Positions 1-12,190 of a stretch of 64,000 bases of DNA are shown piece after piece. A program made the translations under genes and the position numbers. Numbering within the stretch: position 1 is the first letter of the stretch; each line of letters starts with the position of its first letter. Below the pieces are notes generated by a model, which saw only the letters and a list, made by a program, of their open reading frames with translations, had not been told where the DNA came from and searched no databases. Source of the stretch: Ambrosia x helenae (taxonomy: Eukaryota > Streptophyta > Magnoliopsida > Asterales > Asteraceae); assembly GCA_030844895.1 (NCBI GenBank), contig CM061223.1, forward strand, positions 18,531,446 to 18,595,445, written 5' to 3'.

Positions 1-178
1 ACATTTAACTACTCAAGCAAATTCCTTAGCCACATAACTTCACATGTAACAACACACATTGCACGATATTCAGCTTCAGCTGAAGATCTGGCTGTTGACT
101 ATTTTTTGCTCTTCCAAGAGATTAAGTTATCTCCTAAAAAACACACAAAACCCAGTCACAGATTTCCTAGTACTTACA
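1..178 (-). pseudogene. Copia RNase H fragment
   Basis: Read on the minus strand, this stretch gives the Copia RNase H signature: a TRKSVTGFCVF segment, then SWKSKK, then RSSAEAEYRAM and EVMWLRNLLE. A frameshift after the first segment and an in-frame TAG after SWKSKK break it. It lies downstream of the gag-protease remnant in element order, and no integrase or reverse transcriptase lies between them, so most of pol has been lost. The element continues past the left window edge, where its second LTR would be expected. Confidence 0.8.
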
Positions 179-414
179 CATTTTTAAATCTTCATTTACA
201 CTGTTAAAAAGTATAAACAATTACCATTTCAGGTGAACTGTCAAGTGATATAGGTCGATATTTAACATTTTTTTAAAACCAAACCAACCTTTGGATAAAA
301 AAAATGGCCCTGTTTGGTTTATTATTATTTTTTTGGGGGGGGGGGGGGTTTAATACTTTATTTTTAGGTTTCTTTTTTATTAATACTATTTTTACCGCTT
401 TATCTATGTTTCTA

Positions 415-462
415 TGAAAAAATCGTTTAGTACCCGCCGCGAAGCGCAGGTTATTATGCTAG
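415..462 (+). mobile_element. Helitron-like 3' terminus
   Basis: A GC-rich short palindrome (cccgccgcgaagcgc) is followed about 10 nt later by CTAG and then T. This is the pattern of a Helitron 3' end and resembles the two better-defined Helitrons at 11444-12190 and 13192-13551. I could not place the 5' TC end; it may lie near 180-200, which would make this a short element between the two Copia remnants. A 14-nt poly-G run at 335-348 lies inside the same interval. Confidence 0.4.
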
Positions 463-533
463 TTTCATACAATTCAAAATTAAAACACACCTTAGTACAA
501 ACATGCATTTTCACACAAATACAAACCATCAAG

Positions 534-2043
534 CTATTTACCAGTCACCGGGGTGTTCTTGGTTAACCGGTCATGTATATAACAAGTATCCTCATCAAAA
601 CCAACATACAACTCATTATCCCTAGCAAGTTTATGTACAGAAATAAGATTAACTTTGTATTCAGGAACCACTGATACATCTTTTAAAACAACTCCATTAT
701 CCAGATTAACATTTCCAATTTTAGTTACTAAGGCTTTAGTCCCATTAGGATGATTAACATGAATGTTTAAATCAGACACTTCAACATAATCAGTTAATTC
801 CACATCATTAGAAACTGTATGTTGACTAGCTCCCGAATCAACAATCCAACCACTTCTAATCTTATTCCCTACATTACTTGCAAAACCAAATATAGGTTTA
901 CCACAAATATTAGCATAGAAAAAACTACCTGAAACATTGAAGTTTTGTGGACTCTCTTCAGTTTTCTCATTCAGAAGATTCAACAGTTTAGAAAGTTGTT
1001 CATTTGTCAAATAAGGAGTAGGAGTATTAGAATCAATATTGACATTGTTACTACTAAGTATTAACCCTGCCCTTTTTTGACTGATTCCCCCTTGATTTCA
1101 TCCAAGGAGAGTATCCAATGAGTTCAAAACATTTTTCAGCCAAATTACCATTCTTATTGCAGTGTTAGCATTTTAAAGATGACTGATTAGTAGTTTTATT
1201 ACCAAACCTTTTATTAATATCTGCAAACTGATCAGTTTTAGCAAGAAAACCTACAGTTTGAGTTTTCTTATTAGTACTACTAGAGTTTCTATGTGACTCT
1301 TCTCCAGACACAATAGCATATGTGTCTGGATACCCTCCTTTTACAGAAGGCAAAAGATCCATAGTTAGCAAATTAGTTCTAACAGTTTGATAACAACTAT
1401 CCAATCCCATAAGAAACTGCATAAGTTTGATCATTTGACTAAAACTGTTAAAATCTTTAGCAGCATCACATGTACATGGAGGTAATTGGAGTATTTGATC
1501 TAATTGCTTCCACATAACATTCAACTTTTGATAGTACTCAGACACAGAAGTACCATCTTGACAAAAACTATTAATTTTTTTATACAAATCAAAAACCACA
1601 GAGCCATCAATCTTATCATAAGTTTCTTTAAGTTCTTTCCATACATCACTAGCAAGTTTAGAGAATACTTATCGTAGATATAATTCCTTAGACATAGAAT
1701 TGAGAATCCAAGTAAGCATAATAGAATTACACCTATCCCATTGTCTAGAAAGAACAGGATCATCAACAGGTTTAACACATTTTCCATTTATGAACCCTAG
1801 TTTATTCTTAACATGTAAACCAAGGATCATAGCATTAGACCATACACTGTAGTTATCAGTACCTTTTAATTTTATACTCACAATAGTCAAGTTTGTAGAG
1901 TCACTAGGATGAAGGTAAAGAGAGTCACCAACATCTATTTTATTAACCAGAGTCACAACAGGATCAACAAGAGGACCAACATTAGGTTCTGTTGGACCCT
2001 GACCTTGACCCCATCCACCTTGACCTCCACTTTCGTTAACCAT
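534..2043 (-). pseudogene. Copia gag-protease region, broken by stops
   Basis: This is the gag and protease part of a Copia-type (Ty1) retrotransposon. On the minus strand it starts at the ATG at 2043. In order it shows an N-terminal gag segment (NYSVWSNAMILGLHVKNKLG), a UBN2-like gag core (around 1599-1300), a decayed zinc knuckle near 1165-1100 (HCNKNGNLAEKCF, with the first spacer broken by a stop), and an aspartic protease with the DSGASQH active-site motif near 830-850. A TAA at 1671-1669 interrupts gag in an otherwise continuous frame. Coding similarity ends at about 534, before any integrase. The element is non-functional. Its primer binding site and LTR lie upstream at 3174-3776. Confidence 0.85.
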
Positions 2044-2164
2044 AACTAAGCAAGCAACAAGATATACACAACAGTAGATCGCACAGAGGAGACAAACAGC
2101 TCACAAACAAACAATCACGTAATAGTAACCAAAAAACAAATCAAGGACACAAGGCAAAGTTGTA

Positions 2165-2686
2165 CTGGTTTTTTCCTTAGTTTATTTGATCAAATAAAAA
2201 AGCAACTTTGGGATTGCTGAATGACAGACAAATCACAGACAAAAAAATATAATAAATATATAAAGCAACAGAGCCATCATAGTATTTTTGAATTCCTCCG
2301 AAAGGAAGGGTGGTAAGTTGATCATTTACCGATCGGGGTCTGATCGATCCTATTTTTTTATTTATTTGATCGAAGGTAAGGGTCAATTTTATTGTAGAGC
2401 CGTATGCAATGCTAATGCCCGTACGGTTGTTCGATTCTATCTTTTTTTCTTGTGATTCTTTTATCTTTCTTTGTATCTTCCCCTCATCATGAAAAATGGA
2501 GAAACCTTTTATTATCTTATATCATCAGGGTAATGATCCATCAACCTGCTGGTTCTTTTTCTGAAGTAGCAACAGCAGAATTCGTCCTGGAAGTGGGAGA
2601 ACTGCTGAAACTACGTGAAACCCTGACAAGGGTTTATGTACAAAGAACGGGCAAACCCTTATGGGTTGTATCCGAAGACATGGAAG
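2165..2686 (+). other. clpP1: Nuclear insert of plastid clpP (intron 2 end and start of exon 3)
   Basis: From 2530 the plus strand encodes VMIHQPA, then ETLTRVYVQRTGKPLWVV and SEDME, which is the start of the last exon of chloroplast clpP. Similarity stops at 2685-2686, just before the usual RDVFMSA continuation. Immediately upstream is non-coding sequence with a group II intron domain V signature near 2396-2430 (gagccgtatg, then cgtacggtt), as expected for clpP intron 2. The left edge of the insert (about 2165) is my estimate. It is a plastid-to-nucleus transfer (NUPT), not an expressed gene, and lies in the leader between the PBS and gag of the Copia element, in opposite orientation. A mitochondrial intermediate cannot be excluded. 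Confidence 0.85.
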
Positions 2687-3173
2687 TGATCCAGATCACT
2701 GCTTCATCATTCAAAGGGTGCCAGTGCAGGTCCTCGTACATGAGCCACCTAAAATTCTAGACAGAACCTAAATCTAAACAGGGATACAAACCCTGACACA
2801 GACTCCTTAGGACAAACTCTAAAAACAGAAACAAATCTAGGAAAGATCTCACCAAAGGGGGGCCTAAGTTAGGGTTCGCCAAACAACTCGTAGTGTTACA
2901 ATCTTCACTTAGGGTTATAACACCAGAGAGTAAAAGAATAAATGCCTTCCAATTAATACCAAAAATCTTGAGAGTAGATCTGACTCCCAACGTCCAGCTT
3001 ATTCCTTCAAGAACAGAAACCCTAGATATGTTTGTACAGATCTACACCAGTTTGTTCCAAGAACTGAACACCAGGACTTTCAATCGAAAGAAGATGAACA
3101 ATCACCTTCAAACAACCCAAAGAAACCCTAATATCATCCGAAGAAGATAACCAAGACCGACAACAAAGCCTAG

Positions 3174-3185
3174 AGCTCTGATACC
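3174..3185 (-). other. Copia primer binding site
   Basis: The minus strand reads TGGTATCAGAGC, the standard plant LTR-retrotransposon primer binding site complementary to the 3' end of initiator tRNA-Met. It directly abuts the LTR that begins at 3186, which fixes the element's orientation and LTR edge. Confidence 0.9.
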
Positions 3186-3776
3186 ATGTCACAAATACAA
3201 CATGATACCAGGAAACTCAAAGAACTTTATTAATCAAAAGAATCAAAACTTTACAAGATCTAAACAACTCTCAACAGACCAAATATAAATCTCTCAAACA
3301 AAAACTCTCACACAACAATACTCTCAATACCTATCAACAGATTACACAGACTTCACAAGATCAAATACAATATGTATCTTAACAAACTATATGAAAACCC
3401 TAATCTGATTATACGAGAGAGAGAGAGAACAAAGAGAGATAGAGATAAAAACTGAGCTAAACTATGCACAGGAGCCACACAAAAGGTTTTTATAGAAGGC
3501 CAGGAAGCTTCTATTAAGAAAGCACACCAAGACACATTCCCAGCCCTTGGATCAGGACTTAACACACTGATCATGATCTAATGGACAACATTTATTTGAG
3601 AAAACACAAGTCAAGGGCTGGGCTTCTATACTGATCACGAACATGGGCCAGACACTAACACAGCAACTGGGCTTCCACCAGACACGAACACAGCTACTGG
3701 GCTTCCACTCAAGAACATGTCCAAATCCATATCCAGCATCAAATCAAGTGGGCTCTCATATTATCAACATGTAACA
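3186..3776 (-). repeat. Copia 5' LTR (591 bp)
   Basis: The LTR is bounded on the plus strand by tgtcacaaat at 3186 and catgtaaca at 3776; on the minus strand it therefore starts TGTTACA and ends TGTGACA, a short inverted repeat with TG...CA ends. A TATA-like box (ttttata at 3487-3493, TATAAAA on the minus strand) is a plausible retroelement promoter. The partner LTR is not in the window, so age and TSD cannot be judged. Bases 3777-3781 (caaat) would be the outer TSD copy. Confidence 0.75.
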
Positions 3777-3781
3777 CAAAT

Positions 3782-5023
3782 ACAAAAACATATATAAGAA
3801 ATAAACTATGAAAATATATTAACCAAAATAAAAGATTTGAAACAGTATACCTGATATGGTCATTTTAACACTTTATCTATATACTTGTTTATTTACTACA
3901 CCTCCTCTGTGGTTTGTTAGTTTCAGATTAAACTAGAATTGATTATTTCAGTGAGTTGTTACAGAATTAGGGTCTTTGGGAGTTTAATGCTGCCACATGT
4001 TTGATTGTTTAAAACTTAAAAATTAAACTTTAATAGTTTGGGTGTGGTTTTGATATTATGTAATATTAATTTACAAGATGTATTATGAAAGTAGGCATCA
4101 AACTCACTAGTCACAATTGAGAAATTAGTGAATCCAACTTAATCTGCTACCAGAGAGTAACAAGCATAGTAGGAATTGTTACACTTAGTTTCATCCAGTT
4201 TTGTAGTCCGTCCGATACTAAGAAGATATTGCTGCAGCAATATGTAGAATAGTGTGTTTCTGATGCTCAATCTATTTTGTAGGGTTGGAAAAAGAAGAGA
4301 TCATCTCTAAACTCTTATTCTGGCCCCCGCGAGATTCCATTCGATACTCAATTGGTGGGCGCTCTTTGTTCTTGCCCACCACTTGTTAGGGGAAATATTA
4401 TTATTATTATTATTCAGTTTATTCAATGAAAAGTCATGGAAACACATGCTTCTAACAAAGCTATCGATTTAAGCGATGAAATTGTGGTAACACAATCACA
4501 ATTTAACACACTTACAATCACCGATGATGGTTTCTTTGAGTTCTTCTCTCTAATAATGGATTAACAAAGGATTTTTCTTGATAATCTTGACAAATGTAAT
4601 TGTTGTACAATGAATGTTGGTTTTATTGAACCGAAACCGTAGATGAAAACGAAAATCACTTGGATTATACTATGAGTCGTGTAATCACTATTAGAACAAA
4701 CTATTTGATGGGTACAATCAAATGTTTGAACGGATTAAACATAGTATATACACAAGAATCGGATTTAGTTCTTTGAGTATTATTGCACCGATAATCAAAA
4801 TGTGAATAAATTTTTGTGTGTTCAAAACTTCCAAAATTCTAGAGATCTCTCTAGAAAAAATTTTGGTTGGTTTTCTCTATATTTCAGTTATATAATAAAA
4901 CTGACAATATATTTGTGGTTTTAAGATGCAATTGGATTGGGCTTTAGTAATTATGTTTGGGCCAATCTATTTGGCCTACATGCGTACCCAAGAGCTTACA
5001 AGGCCCCATCTTTAATTCCATTT
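3782..5023. other. Intergenic, no gene seen
   Basis: AT-rich DNA between the Copia LTR and the MULE-like element. It has a short ATT microsatellite near 4391-4414. I find no convincing coding segment, RNA gene or bounded mobile element. Confidence 0.5.
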
Positions 5024-5030
5024 AATTAAT

Positions 5031-6305
5031 AGGAAAAATTACAGAAATCGTCCTTTATGTTTACATCGTTTTTCAATGGATGTCCTTTAACTTCAAAATT
5101 GACGAGAATCGTCCTTTATGTTGTAAAATATTGCAGCTCTCGTCCTTTAGACCTAACCTAGTTAGTTTTTTTGGTTAAGTTTGGTCATGTGCCTTGCACA
5201 TGAGGGTAGGATAGTAATTTTATTCAATATAATAATATAAAACCCCTTCCCTCTCTCACACTCAGCTTCTTTCTATCTCTCTGTTTCTTTCTTTCTAAGC
5301 TAATCACCACCACCACCACCATTAAATCCGACCACCACTCACCACCACCACCAAGGTCAATCATCACACCACCACCTACCATCATCAGCCTAATCCTCAT
5401 CCTTCCCATAACCATGGTTGTGCTATCTGGAAAAAACACCACTACCGCCCTGAGACTTAAACCATCACCACCAATGGATTCGTCTAAGACTTCAACTGGT
5501 CGATGAAGATGAATAGTCCTTCAACTGTCGCTGTTTGTTGGTCACCACAGTCGGAGGGGTGACCGACTTTATTCTCTCTCTTCAGGTTCTTAACCCTCGA
5601 TCTATCTTTCTATCTCTATTAAAATCATATACTCTCTCTCTTTATTGTGTAAACAATCTACTTCTCTCTTTGATAGTGGTAGATGGTGAGGGGTGGTGGT
5701 GGTGGTGGGTGATGGTTTGGGGAAAACTCTTAATCGAATTGGGGGTTAGGGTTTGTTGGAGAATTAAGAGTTAGGGTATGTTAATTATGGTGGGGGTGTC
5801 GGATTTGGTGGGGTTTTTGTGGTTGTTGGATATATGGGATTTCGTGCTGGCACTTGGTGGCACTATGGGGGGTTGTTCGTGGCAGGTTATGGTGGTGGCT
5901 GGTGGCACTGTGAGGTGTTGTTCGTGTCAGGTTGTAGTGGTGGTAGGTTGGTAGTAGCGGTGGTGTTGTGGTCTGATGGTGACGGTGGTAGTGCAACTTG
6001 GTGGCAGTGGTGGATGGTGGCAGATTGTAAATGCTTGGAGGGAATATGGTGGAAGGTTATGGTGGGATATCAGTGTTTTCAGGTTTTAATAAGGGGGAAA
6101 TAAAGATAGAAGGTGAAATGTCAATTATGCCCTCACGTGACCTTCACGTGACATAACTTAACCAGAAAAACTAACCACGTTAGAGCTAAAGGACGGGAGC
6201 TGCAATATTTTACAACATAAAGGACGATTCTCGTCAATTTTGAAGTTAAAGGACATCCACTGAAAAACGATGTAAACATAAAGGACGATTTCTGTAATTT
6301 TTCCT
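5031..6305. mobile_element. Non-autonomous MULE-like element with long TIRs
   Basis: Terminal inverted repeats of about 170 bp: the left arm starts aggaaaaattacagaaatcg at 5031, and its reverse complement ends at 6305. Direct copies of aattaat (7 bp, 8 if an ambiguous T is counted) flank it at 5024-5030 and 6306-6312. The TIRs repeat a GTCCTTT word at roughly 40-bp spacing. Just inside the left arm is a TATA-like box (tataaaacccc, near 5230) and a CT-rich leader, resembling a promoter. The interior has ACC/GGT low-complexity DNA and no transposase. The long TIRs suggest Mutator-like, though a 7-8 bp TSD is shorter than the typical 9. Confidence 0.8.
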
Positions 6306-6312
6306 AATTAAT

Positions 6313-7771
6313 AACCCATTAATAAACTAAACTTTAGTTAGTTCATTAACTCATTCGGCCCAAATCCAATAAACTAATACTTTAACTTACTTAAACCAAT
6401 AACACACACAATCCCAATAGTGATAACCGAGCCCGCACTCCTGCATCTCCTAACTCGATTAATGACTAACGAGATCAACCCATTCAACAAGTTAATCCAA
6501 TATCACCATTAATGTTGATAAGACTAAAATTACTAACAATGAATCCTATAAATATCTAACATAGTGGAAGTTAGTTAAACGGTTAAAGGCGTGTAAAGTT
6601 AGTTGTTTTGGAGGGAAAACCAACCAAATCAACTTCAGGGGCAAAACTGTCCATTTTTTATTAAACACTGCTGAGGCGTGCCTTATGTGACCGATTTAAC
6701 TAAGCTGCACATTTTTATAACATAATCATACTAAACAAACATAATATCTAAGCCTAAGTTAATGTTCTAAATTATTAATGTTTGATTTATAAAACTGACA
6801 ATCAGATGCTGGAAAACTTTCTCAGGTGATTAGTGATATAATTATATAAATGTGGAGACACAAGCTATTTGTAATGTCAAGCAGCCCAGACCCACAAGGG
6901 CACATAGTTTTAAAAACATTGATGAATTTGCAAAGAATGAGACGAATACTATTCGTGTGGACATGAATGACAATCACCCGGCGATGCAGGATGTTGAGCA
7001 CAACTCAAAGTCTTCCCTACATAGTGGATGAATACATACTGTTGTTGGTTCAGGTATATTTATCTTTGTTTTGTGACACAGTTTACGACTATGTAATCTT
7101 TTATCAGTATCAGTACTTGTAATCAAAAGAAAAGGCAGGTTGAAACTTCTCTAACAGTATGCTAAAATGACAGTAACAAGAGGTTTTTAGTATGATAAGT
7201 AGCTACCTGCATTAGAAAAACATCTTTTTATTTCAACCAGTTACAATCAACTAGTCGAAAAACACAATGAATCATAAATGCGTTACCGAATGATTCAAGA
7301 ACACTTTATTCTGTTCCCAAACAAACTTGTTTAATCCGTTTATGGAGCCAAATACATTACCATCTCAGACACTTATATTTGTGCATCCCAAACAAACTTG
7401 TTTAATCCATTTATCAAGCCAAAAGGGTTCAAATATCAGCCTATTTAATTGAATGAGTTAAACAACTCAACTCGATACATATTATATGTGAAAAGCTAAA
7501 CCTTGATTATTTCCGTGTCATGTTTTCGATGGTATGAGGGTATTGTCATGTGAATAGCTGATCCTAAGGTACATGTGGAATAGCCTCATTACTCCAACCT
7601 TTCCATAAAAAGCGACACATACCCGAATAATTTGATACATATAAATGTAAATTAGTCCAAATTGCATAAAGATTCTGCCATAACCAACATCATGCTTCTA
7701 AAAAAAGTAAAGTTTGTCCATGATACCAAGAACAACAACAAATTAAACTCTAATCCTAGCTAGCTAACAAA
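6313..7771. other. Intergenic, no gene seen
   Basis: Unique-looking AT-rich sequence downstream of the DUO1-type gene (which is on the minus strand). Its 3' untranslated region probably occupies the right-hand few hundred bases. I see no other coding segment or bounded repeat. Confidence 0.5.
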
Positions 7772-9213
7772 TCACCATTCAGATGGGCTCGGAAGCGACT
7801 CAAGATGATCAAACATATCAATTGGAAAATCATCAACGAACGTATCGGGTTCCATCATCAATGGATCATTGCCCTCTTCTCTTCCACAGCTCCCACCACT
7901 CTCTCCTTCACCACCTACAACACACAAACACAAACTTGTGTTACACAAACAAATGTAGTATATATATATGAACATATTATTGGTTCTGAACTGAACGCCT
8001 CTATAATAATATAATCTAAACACATATAACTATATACCTGATGGCATGTAAGGGAAGTTGACCATATCAGAAGTACCACCATGGCCAAAAACAGCATAGA
8101 AATTGGGGTCTGCTAGCTGGCTGAAAACGTCTTGAGTGTCGAAAGGTGGAGGCAGTGGTGGAATGGTATGGAAATCTTGCAGTAAAGGTGGCTGATTGGA
8201 AGAGTTTTCTTCAATGGGAATGGCGGTGTACTCGAATGGACAAGGTGGTTGGTTGTCATCCTGGCTAAGCAATCCTGCAGCGGCCGGGGCGGCTGCAGTG
8301 GTGGGATTCATAAGGTCAGTCAGTGGCATCATCTTGATAGGTTCACAGTAAGACGACGAACAAGATAATGTTTTTGGTGAAGTCACTGATGACTCTCCAT
8401 CTGTTGAAGGACTTCTCTTTGGTGCCTGCAATTGTAAACACAACACAATTACATGAATAAAGTTATAAAACTATAAAACATCACTTTATTTTGACTTTTT
8501 TGGTCAAACAATCATTATTGTTGACCTTCAAAGTCAAACAGAAGTAAGAAACAATAATGTTTACCTCAAAGGGGGGAACTTTATGAAGTGCAGGCAATCC
8601 CCGGACCGATTTTTGGGACTTTTGTGATGGCTGTGATGGCGGTGGTGGCGACAAAAGAACCCGAGCCAATCTCTTTTGCCTACTACTCCAAAAATTCTTG
8701 ACATCATTGTCTGTTCTTCCAGGCAAATGCGTGGCGATCCTCGCCCATTTGTTCCCGTATTGCGCTTGCAGATCGATCACTGTTCTCTCCTCATCTGCAG
8801 AAAACTTCACACCACTGATAACACACACACACACAAAAACAGAAATCAGACAAAATTATTATTAATCAAGTTAACAAATCACACTTCAAAATTTATAAAA
8901 AAATCAAACTAAACCAACACAAAAACATGAAATAACCCTAAAACAATTCAGTGAAACATAAACACAAACACTTAATGTGTATACAACAAATGAAAGAATA
9001 ATATTACCTTTTGAGATCGGGTCTGAGTTTATTAACCCAACGAAGACGACAAGACTTTCCAGTGCGTTGAAGAAGACCTTTGGATCGAATGGAGCTCCAA
9101 TCTTTTGGACCATATTTCTTCACATGCTTCATCAGAACTTCATCTTCTTCAGCCTTCCATGGTCCTTTCTTTATCTCACTCATGTCATGATCATACACTC
9201 TCCTCATTTCCAT
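7772..9213 (-). CDS. DUO1: DUO1-type R2R3-MYB transcription factor
   Basis: Four coding exons on the minus strand: 9213-9008, 8814-8565, 8425-8038 and 7914-7772, all GT-AG and in frame, giving 328 residues. R2 spans about residues 15-67 (W19, W39, W59) and R3 about 70-115 (F73, W92, W111). The R2-R3 junction LKSGVKFSADEE carries the extra lysine (K72) that marks DUO1 MYBs, and LPGRTDNDVKNFWSSRQKRL is typical of that clade. The C-terminus is acidic (DFPIDMFDHLESLPSPSEW), like the activation region of DUO1. In Arabidopsis DUO1 drives generative-cell division and sperm-cell gene expression in pollen, and that role is inferred here. I chose the ATG at 9213; the sequence upstream (ttgcag at 9236-9231) could be a splice acceptor of a 5' untranslated exon. 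No break is seen. Confidence 0.9.
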
Positions 9214-9896
9214 AAACTCTTCAAACACACTGCAATATTTAATATTAATATTATTATTATTTATTATTATTATTATTTAGGGTGTCTAGATTCTGGGAAT
9301 CTGTGTTTGATGTTGGAATATTTAGAGGGTTGAAGTGTGTGTAAGTGAGTGTGTTTTTGGGTGTGTGTAGTGACGGTTAAGACGGTTATTGCTTCCTATC
9401 GCCCATGTTCCCCCCTTTTTTCTCGCGTTCGAAAACATGGGTTGGATTTTTATAAAATTTGGTCCTTGAAGTTATGGATATTGGCGTAATTAGTCCCTGA
9501 GAGTGTATACAACGTGGACCGACTTTTTGTTTAATTATTTTGAACACGTTTTGGACCGGGTCAATATAAGGTTGTAAGTTTTGTGATAAAAAACACTCAA
9601 CGTTAACATATATTATTCACGATTTATCTTTTTAGTTTTAATTTTATAAATTAAGTATTAACTAGTTATGTCATGTGTTTTATAAAAAAAATGATTTCAC
9701 AAAAAGGTATATTAAAAGTGTATAATGTTCTCGAAACTTTTTCGTTTGACTTGGAAATTCGAAAAAACATTCAATCAAGTTTATGATTGTATTATAAAAC
9801 AAGACTCGTGACCAAATGTCTAATAAATACTTCATTTACAAACATTACAAACATGTTTTGAGTGTGAAGTGAATGGAAGCATGTTCGAGCTAAGCA
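9214..9896. other. Upstream region of the DUO1-type gene
   Basis: Promoter-side DNA for the minus-strand MYB gene. It holds an ATT-rich microsatellite near 9240-9278 and GT-rich stretches near 9330-9370 (AC-rich on the transcribed strand). I cannot identify a specific regulatory element. Confidence 0.4.
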
Positions 9897-9904
9897 AGTA
9901 AATT

Positions 9905-10458
9905 CAGAGCCGATCCAACGTTTTTGGAGGCCCTAAGCAAAATACAAGTCGGGGGCCCTTTTTGTATAGTTCACAAAAAAAACACCTTACACTAGATGGA
10001 CATTACAATCTCCTTTCTGGTAACTATTAATCAATTAAAGTATTCCGTGTTCATTTTATCTACTTACTTGCATTAGGTATATTGCAAATTAAAGACATTT
10101 TCCCATTTAAATTTTGAACCCATTTTGTGGATCTACAATTTACTATGTATTTCTTTTGAGCTTGATTTAATGGTTTTCTCAGCATCTACTTTGGTTGAGA
10201 AAGTAGATTAACTTTATATCGTCCAATCCCTCTTGTAAGACTTCAATCATTGATAACCAAAAAAACTATCAATGACAATCGGCAATAGAAAATGAAAGAC
10301 ACAAATTTTATAGATTTAATCATTCAATACTTGTGTGTTTTTTACTTGGGCCAATACAAATGTAATACACGAAAAAAAAAACTTAAACTTTCGGGACCCT
10401 TAGTTTTTGGAGGCCCTAAGCCTTAACCTAGGTTGCTAACACAGTAGGTCCGGCCCTG
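9905..10458. mobile_element. Non-autonomous hAT element (554 bp)
   Basis: Ends cagagccgatcc and ggtccggccctg form imperfect TIRs of the hAT type (CAGRGCCG). An exact 8-bp duplication, agtaaatt, flanks it at 9897-9904 and 10459-10466. Both subterminal regions carry ttttggaggccctaag. No transposase is encoded. Confidence 0.9.
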
Positions 10459-10466
10459 AGTAAATT

Positions 10467-11196
10467 ACTTCTCTTCATTGCATAGACTTTGGACCGTTGT
10501 ATCCATTTTATCCGTTGTAAGATGTAATTTATCACTACATTTTTATGCGTGTTCAAATGTTAAAGTATATGTTTAAACATGGTCACTTATTCTCACGTGT
10601 TCATGTGTGTTTACACGAGTTCATTTATTCCTTTTAATTATAAATAATTGGCATTATACATGGTTAATAAAACTTTTTAAATCAAACATAACATAGTTTG
10701 TGAATTTTTTTGAACGACCAATAAAAGTTTAATCATCTAGGTAAACTTAATGGCAACAGACCAATCACGTCCCTGAACGCAGATGGCGCTACTGACCAGG
10801 TTCTCCACCATTTTAGAGGAAACCCACAGTCCGAATGCTTATAGTGGTAAAACCCCTTACTCAACCCAGAAAATTTGTTTGAAAACAATTTATCCACTAC
10901 GTAAATAAGGAACATGCTTGAGTGAATAATGGATCTACACTATACACATGAAGCGTGTATAGTTAACTGATAAGTGATTATCATTTATGGTAGGATTCGT
11001 TCCAAGTACACAATCACAATCTAATTGTAAGTTCTTTTCGTATTTTTTTCACAACAAAGTTAACATCTTTCATTATTTTACATTAATAATAACTTTAAAC
11101 TAAATTTTAAAGAAATTTTTTTCTTCTACTTACATACTACTAACAAAACATTTTTAGAACAAAACTAACAAGGTCTGGCATGGTGACAGCGCTTTT
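10467..11196. other. Intergenic, no gene seen
   Basis: AT-rich spacer between two MITEs. The short ORF on the minus strand around 10733-10915 resembles nothing I recognise and has no supporting context. Confidence 0.4.
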
Positions 11197-11204
11197 GACG
11201 CGGT

Positions 11205-11381
11205 TAGTGACGGATCTAGAATAAAAGTTGAAGAGTGGCGCGGGCTAAAAAAATTTTTGTTCAAAAGTAGCCGATACATAAAACGACGAAGAAGGAAATA
11301 AAAATTGCACTAAAAATGTTTTCGTAAAGAAAGTTGAGAGGCAGCACGTGGTTACCCCTCAACCCCCTAGATCCGCCCCAA
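11205..11381. mobile_element. Short hAT-like MITE (177 bp)
   Basis: The terminal motif cggatctag occurs inverted at both ends (tagtgacggatctag on the left, ctagatccgccccaa on the right), and an exact 8-bp duplication gacgcggt lies at 11197-11204 and 11382-11389. There is no coding capacity. Confidence 0.75.
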
Positions 11382-11443
11382 GACGCGGTGATGTAAAGGC
11401 TTTAACGTCCCACAATAGATTGTCTAATATCAATCTATATCTA

Positions 11444-12190
11444 TCTATACTACTATATAGTGGATGCTGGACGGGTAAACTTGTCATTTCATGTTTATGC
11501 ATAATGGTAAAATTGTAATTTCATTATAATAACAAGACAAATTTAATACACCTATTAACTTCTATTAATTAATGACAAAAAAACAAGAAATTAATATTTA
11601 TTAATAATTAATAGATGTAGATTAAAAAAGGCAAAAACAAGAAGCAAAAAAATTAGTTTCTATAATATTATAACCCTATTATACCATTCACAATTTTAAA
11701 CCCCTATGTTTTATATGTCTTATCTATAATAAATTAACTGCAAACAAACTCACATGTTCGTTATATAATTTTTAGAATTAGCCTATGGAGATTAGCAAAC
11801 AACTAGCAAGAATGCACTTTACTCATCATGCTTTCGGGTAACATGGTAATGTTCTTTTTTAATCAATAATAGAGGATAAATTTGATCTAGTTATAAGTGG
11901 GTTTGAATCTTTATAATATAACACGTAAAAGTAATAAGTGGAATATGGATGTTTAGCGCGACTGTTTTCAGGTTATTCAGGTTATTTAAATTACAATTTA
12001 TAATATGTTTGAATTCGAATCGAGCTAAATAAACAAAATTATATATATATGTACTTTTTATAAAAGAAATTCAAGTTATATATAAATCAATTTGAATTTT
12101 CAGGTCGAATCGATTCAAAAATCATAAATTTGTCTAAGCGCAACATCCAAACATTTTACAGGACCGCCGCAACGCGCGGGCTCCTGCTAG
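11444..12190 (+). mobile_element. Non-autonomous Helitron (747 bp)
   Basis: The 5' end reads A|TCTATACTACTATATAG and the 3' end has a GC-rich hairpin (ccgccgcaacgcgcgg at 12164-12179) followed by ctcctgCTAG|T. TC start, subterminal hairpin, CTAG end and insertion between A and T are the Helitron hallmarks. There is no Rep/helicase gene inside, so it would depend on an autonomous partner. Confidence 0.85.

Noticed and set aside
2452..2760. A functional nuclear clpP gene
   Set aside because: Only part of one exon plus intron is present, with no transit peptide or other exons; similarity stops abruptly at 2686.
5781..6103. ORFs on both strands (Trp/Gly-rich on plus, His/Thr-rich on minus)
   Set aside because: They arise from GGT/ACC low-complexity DNA inside a non-autonomous TIR element; no domain or codon signal supports them.
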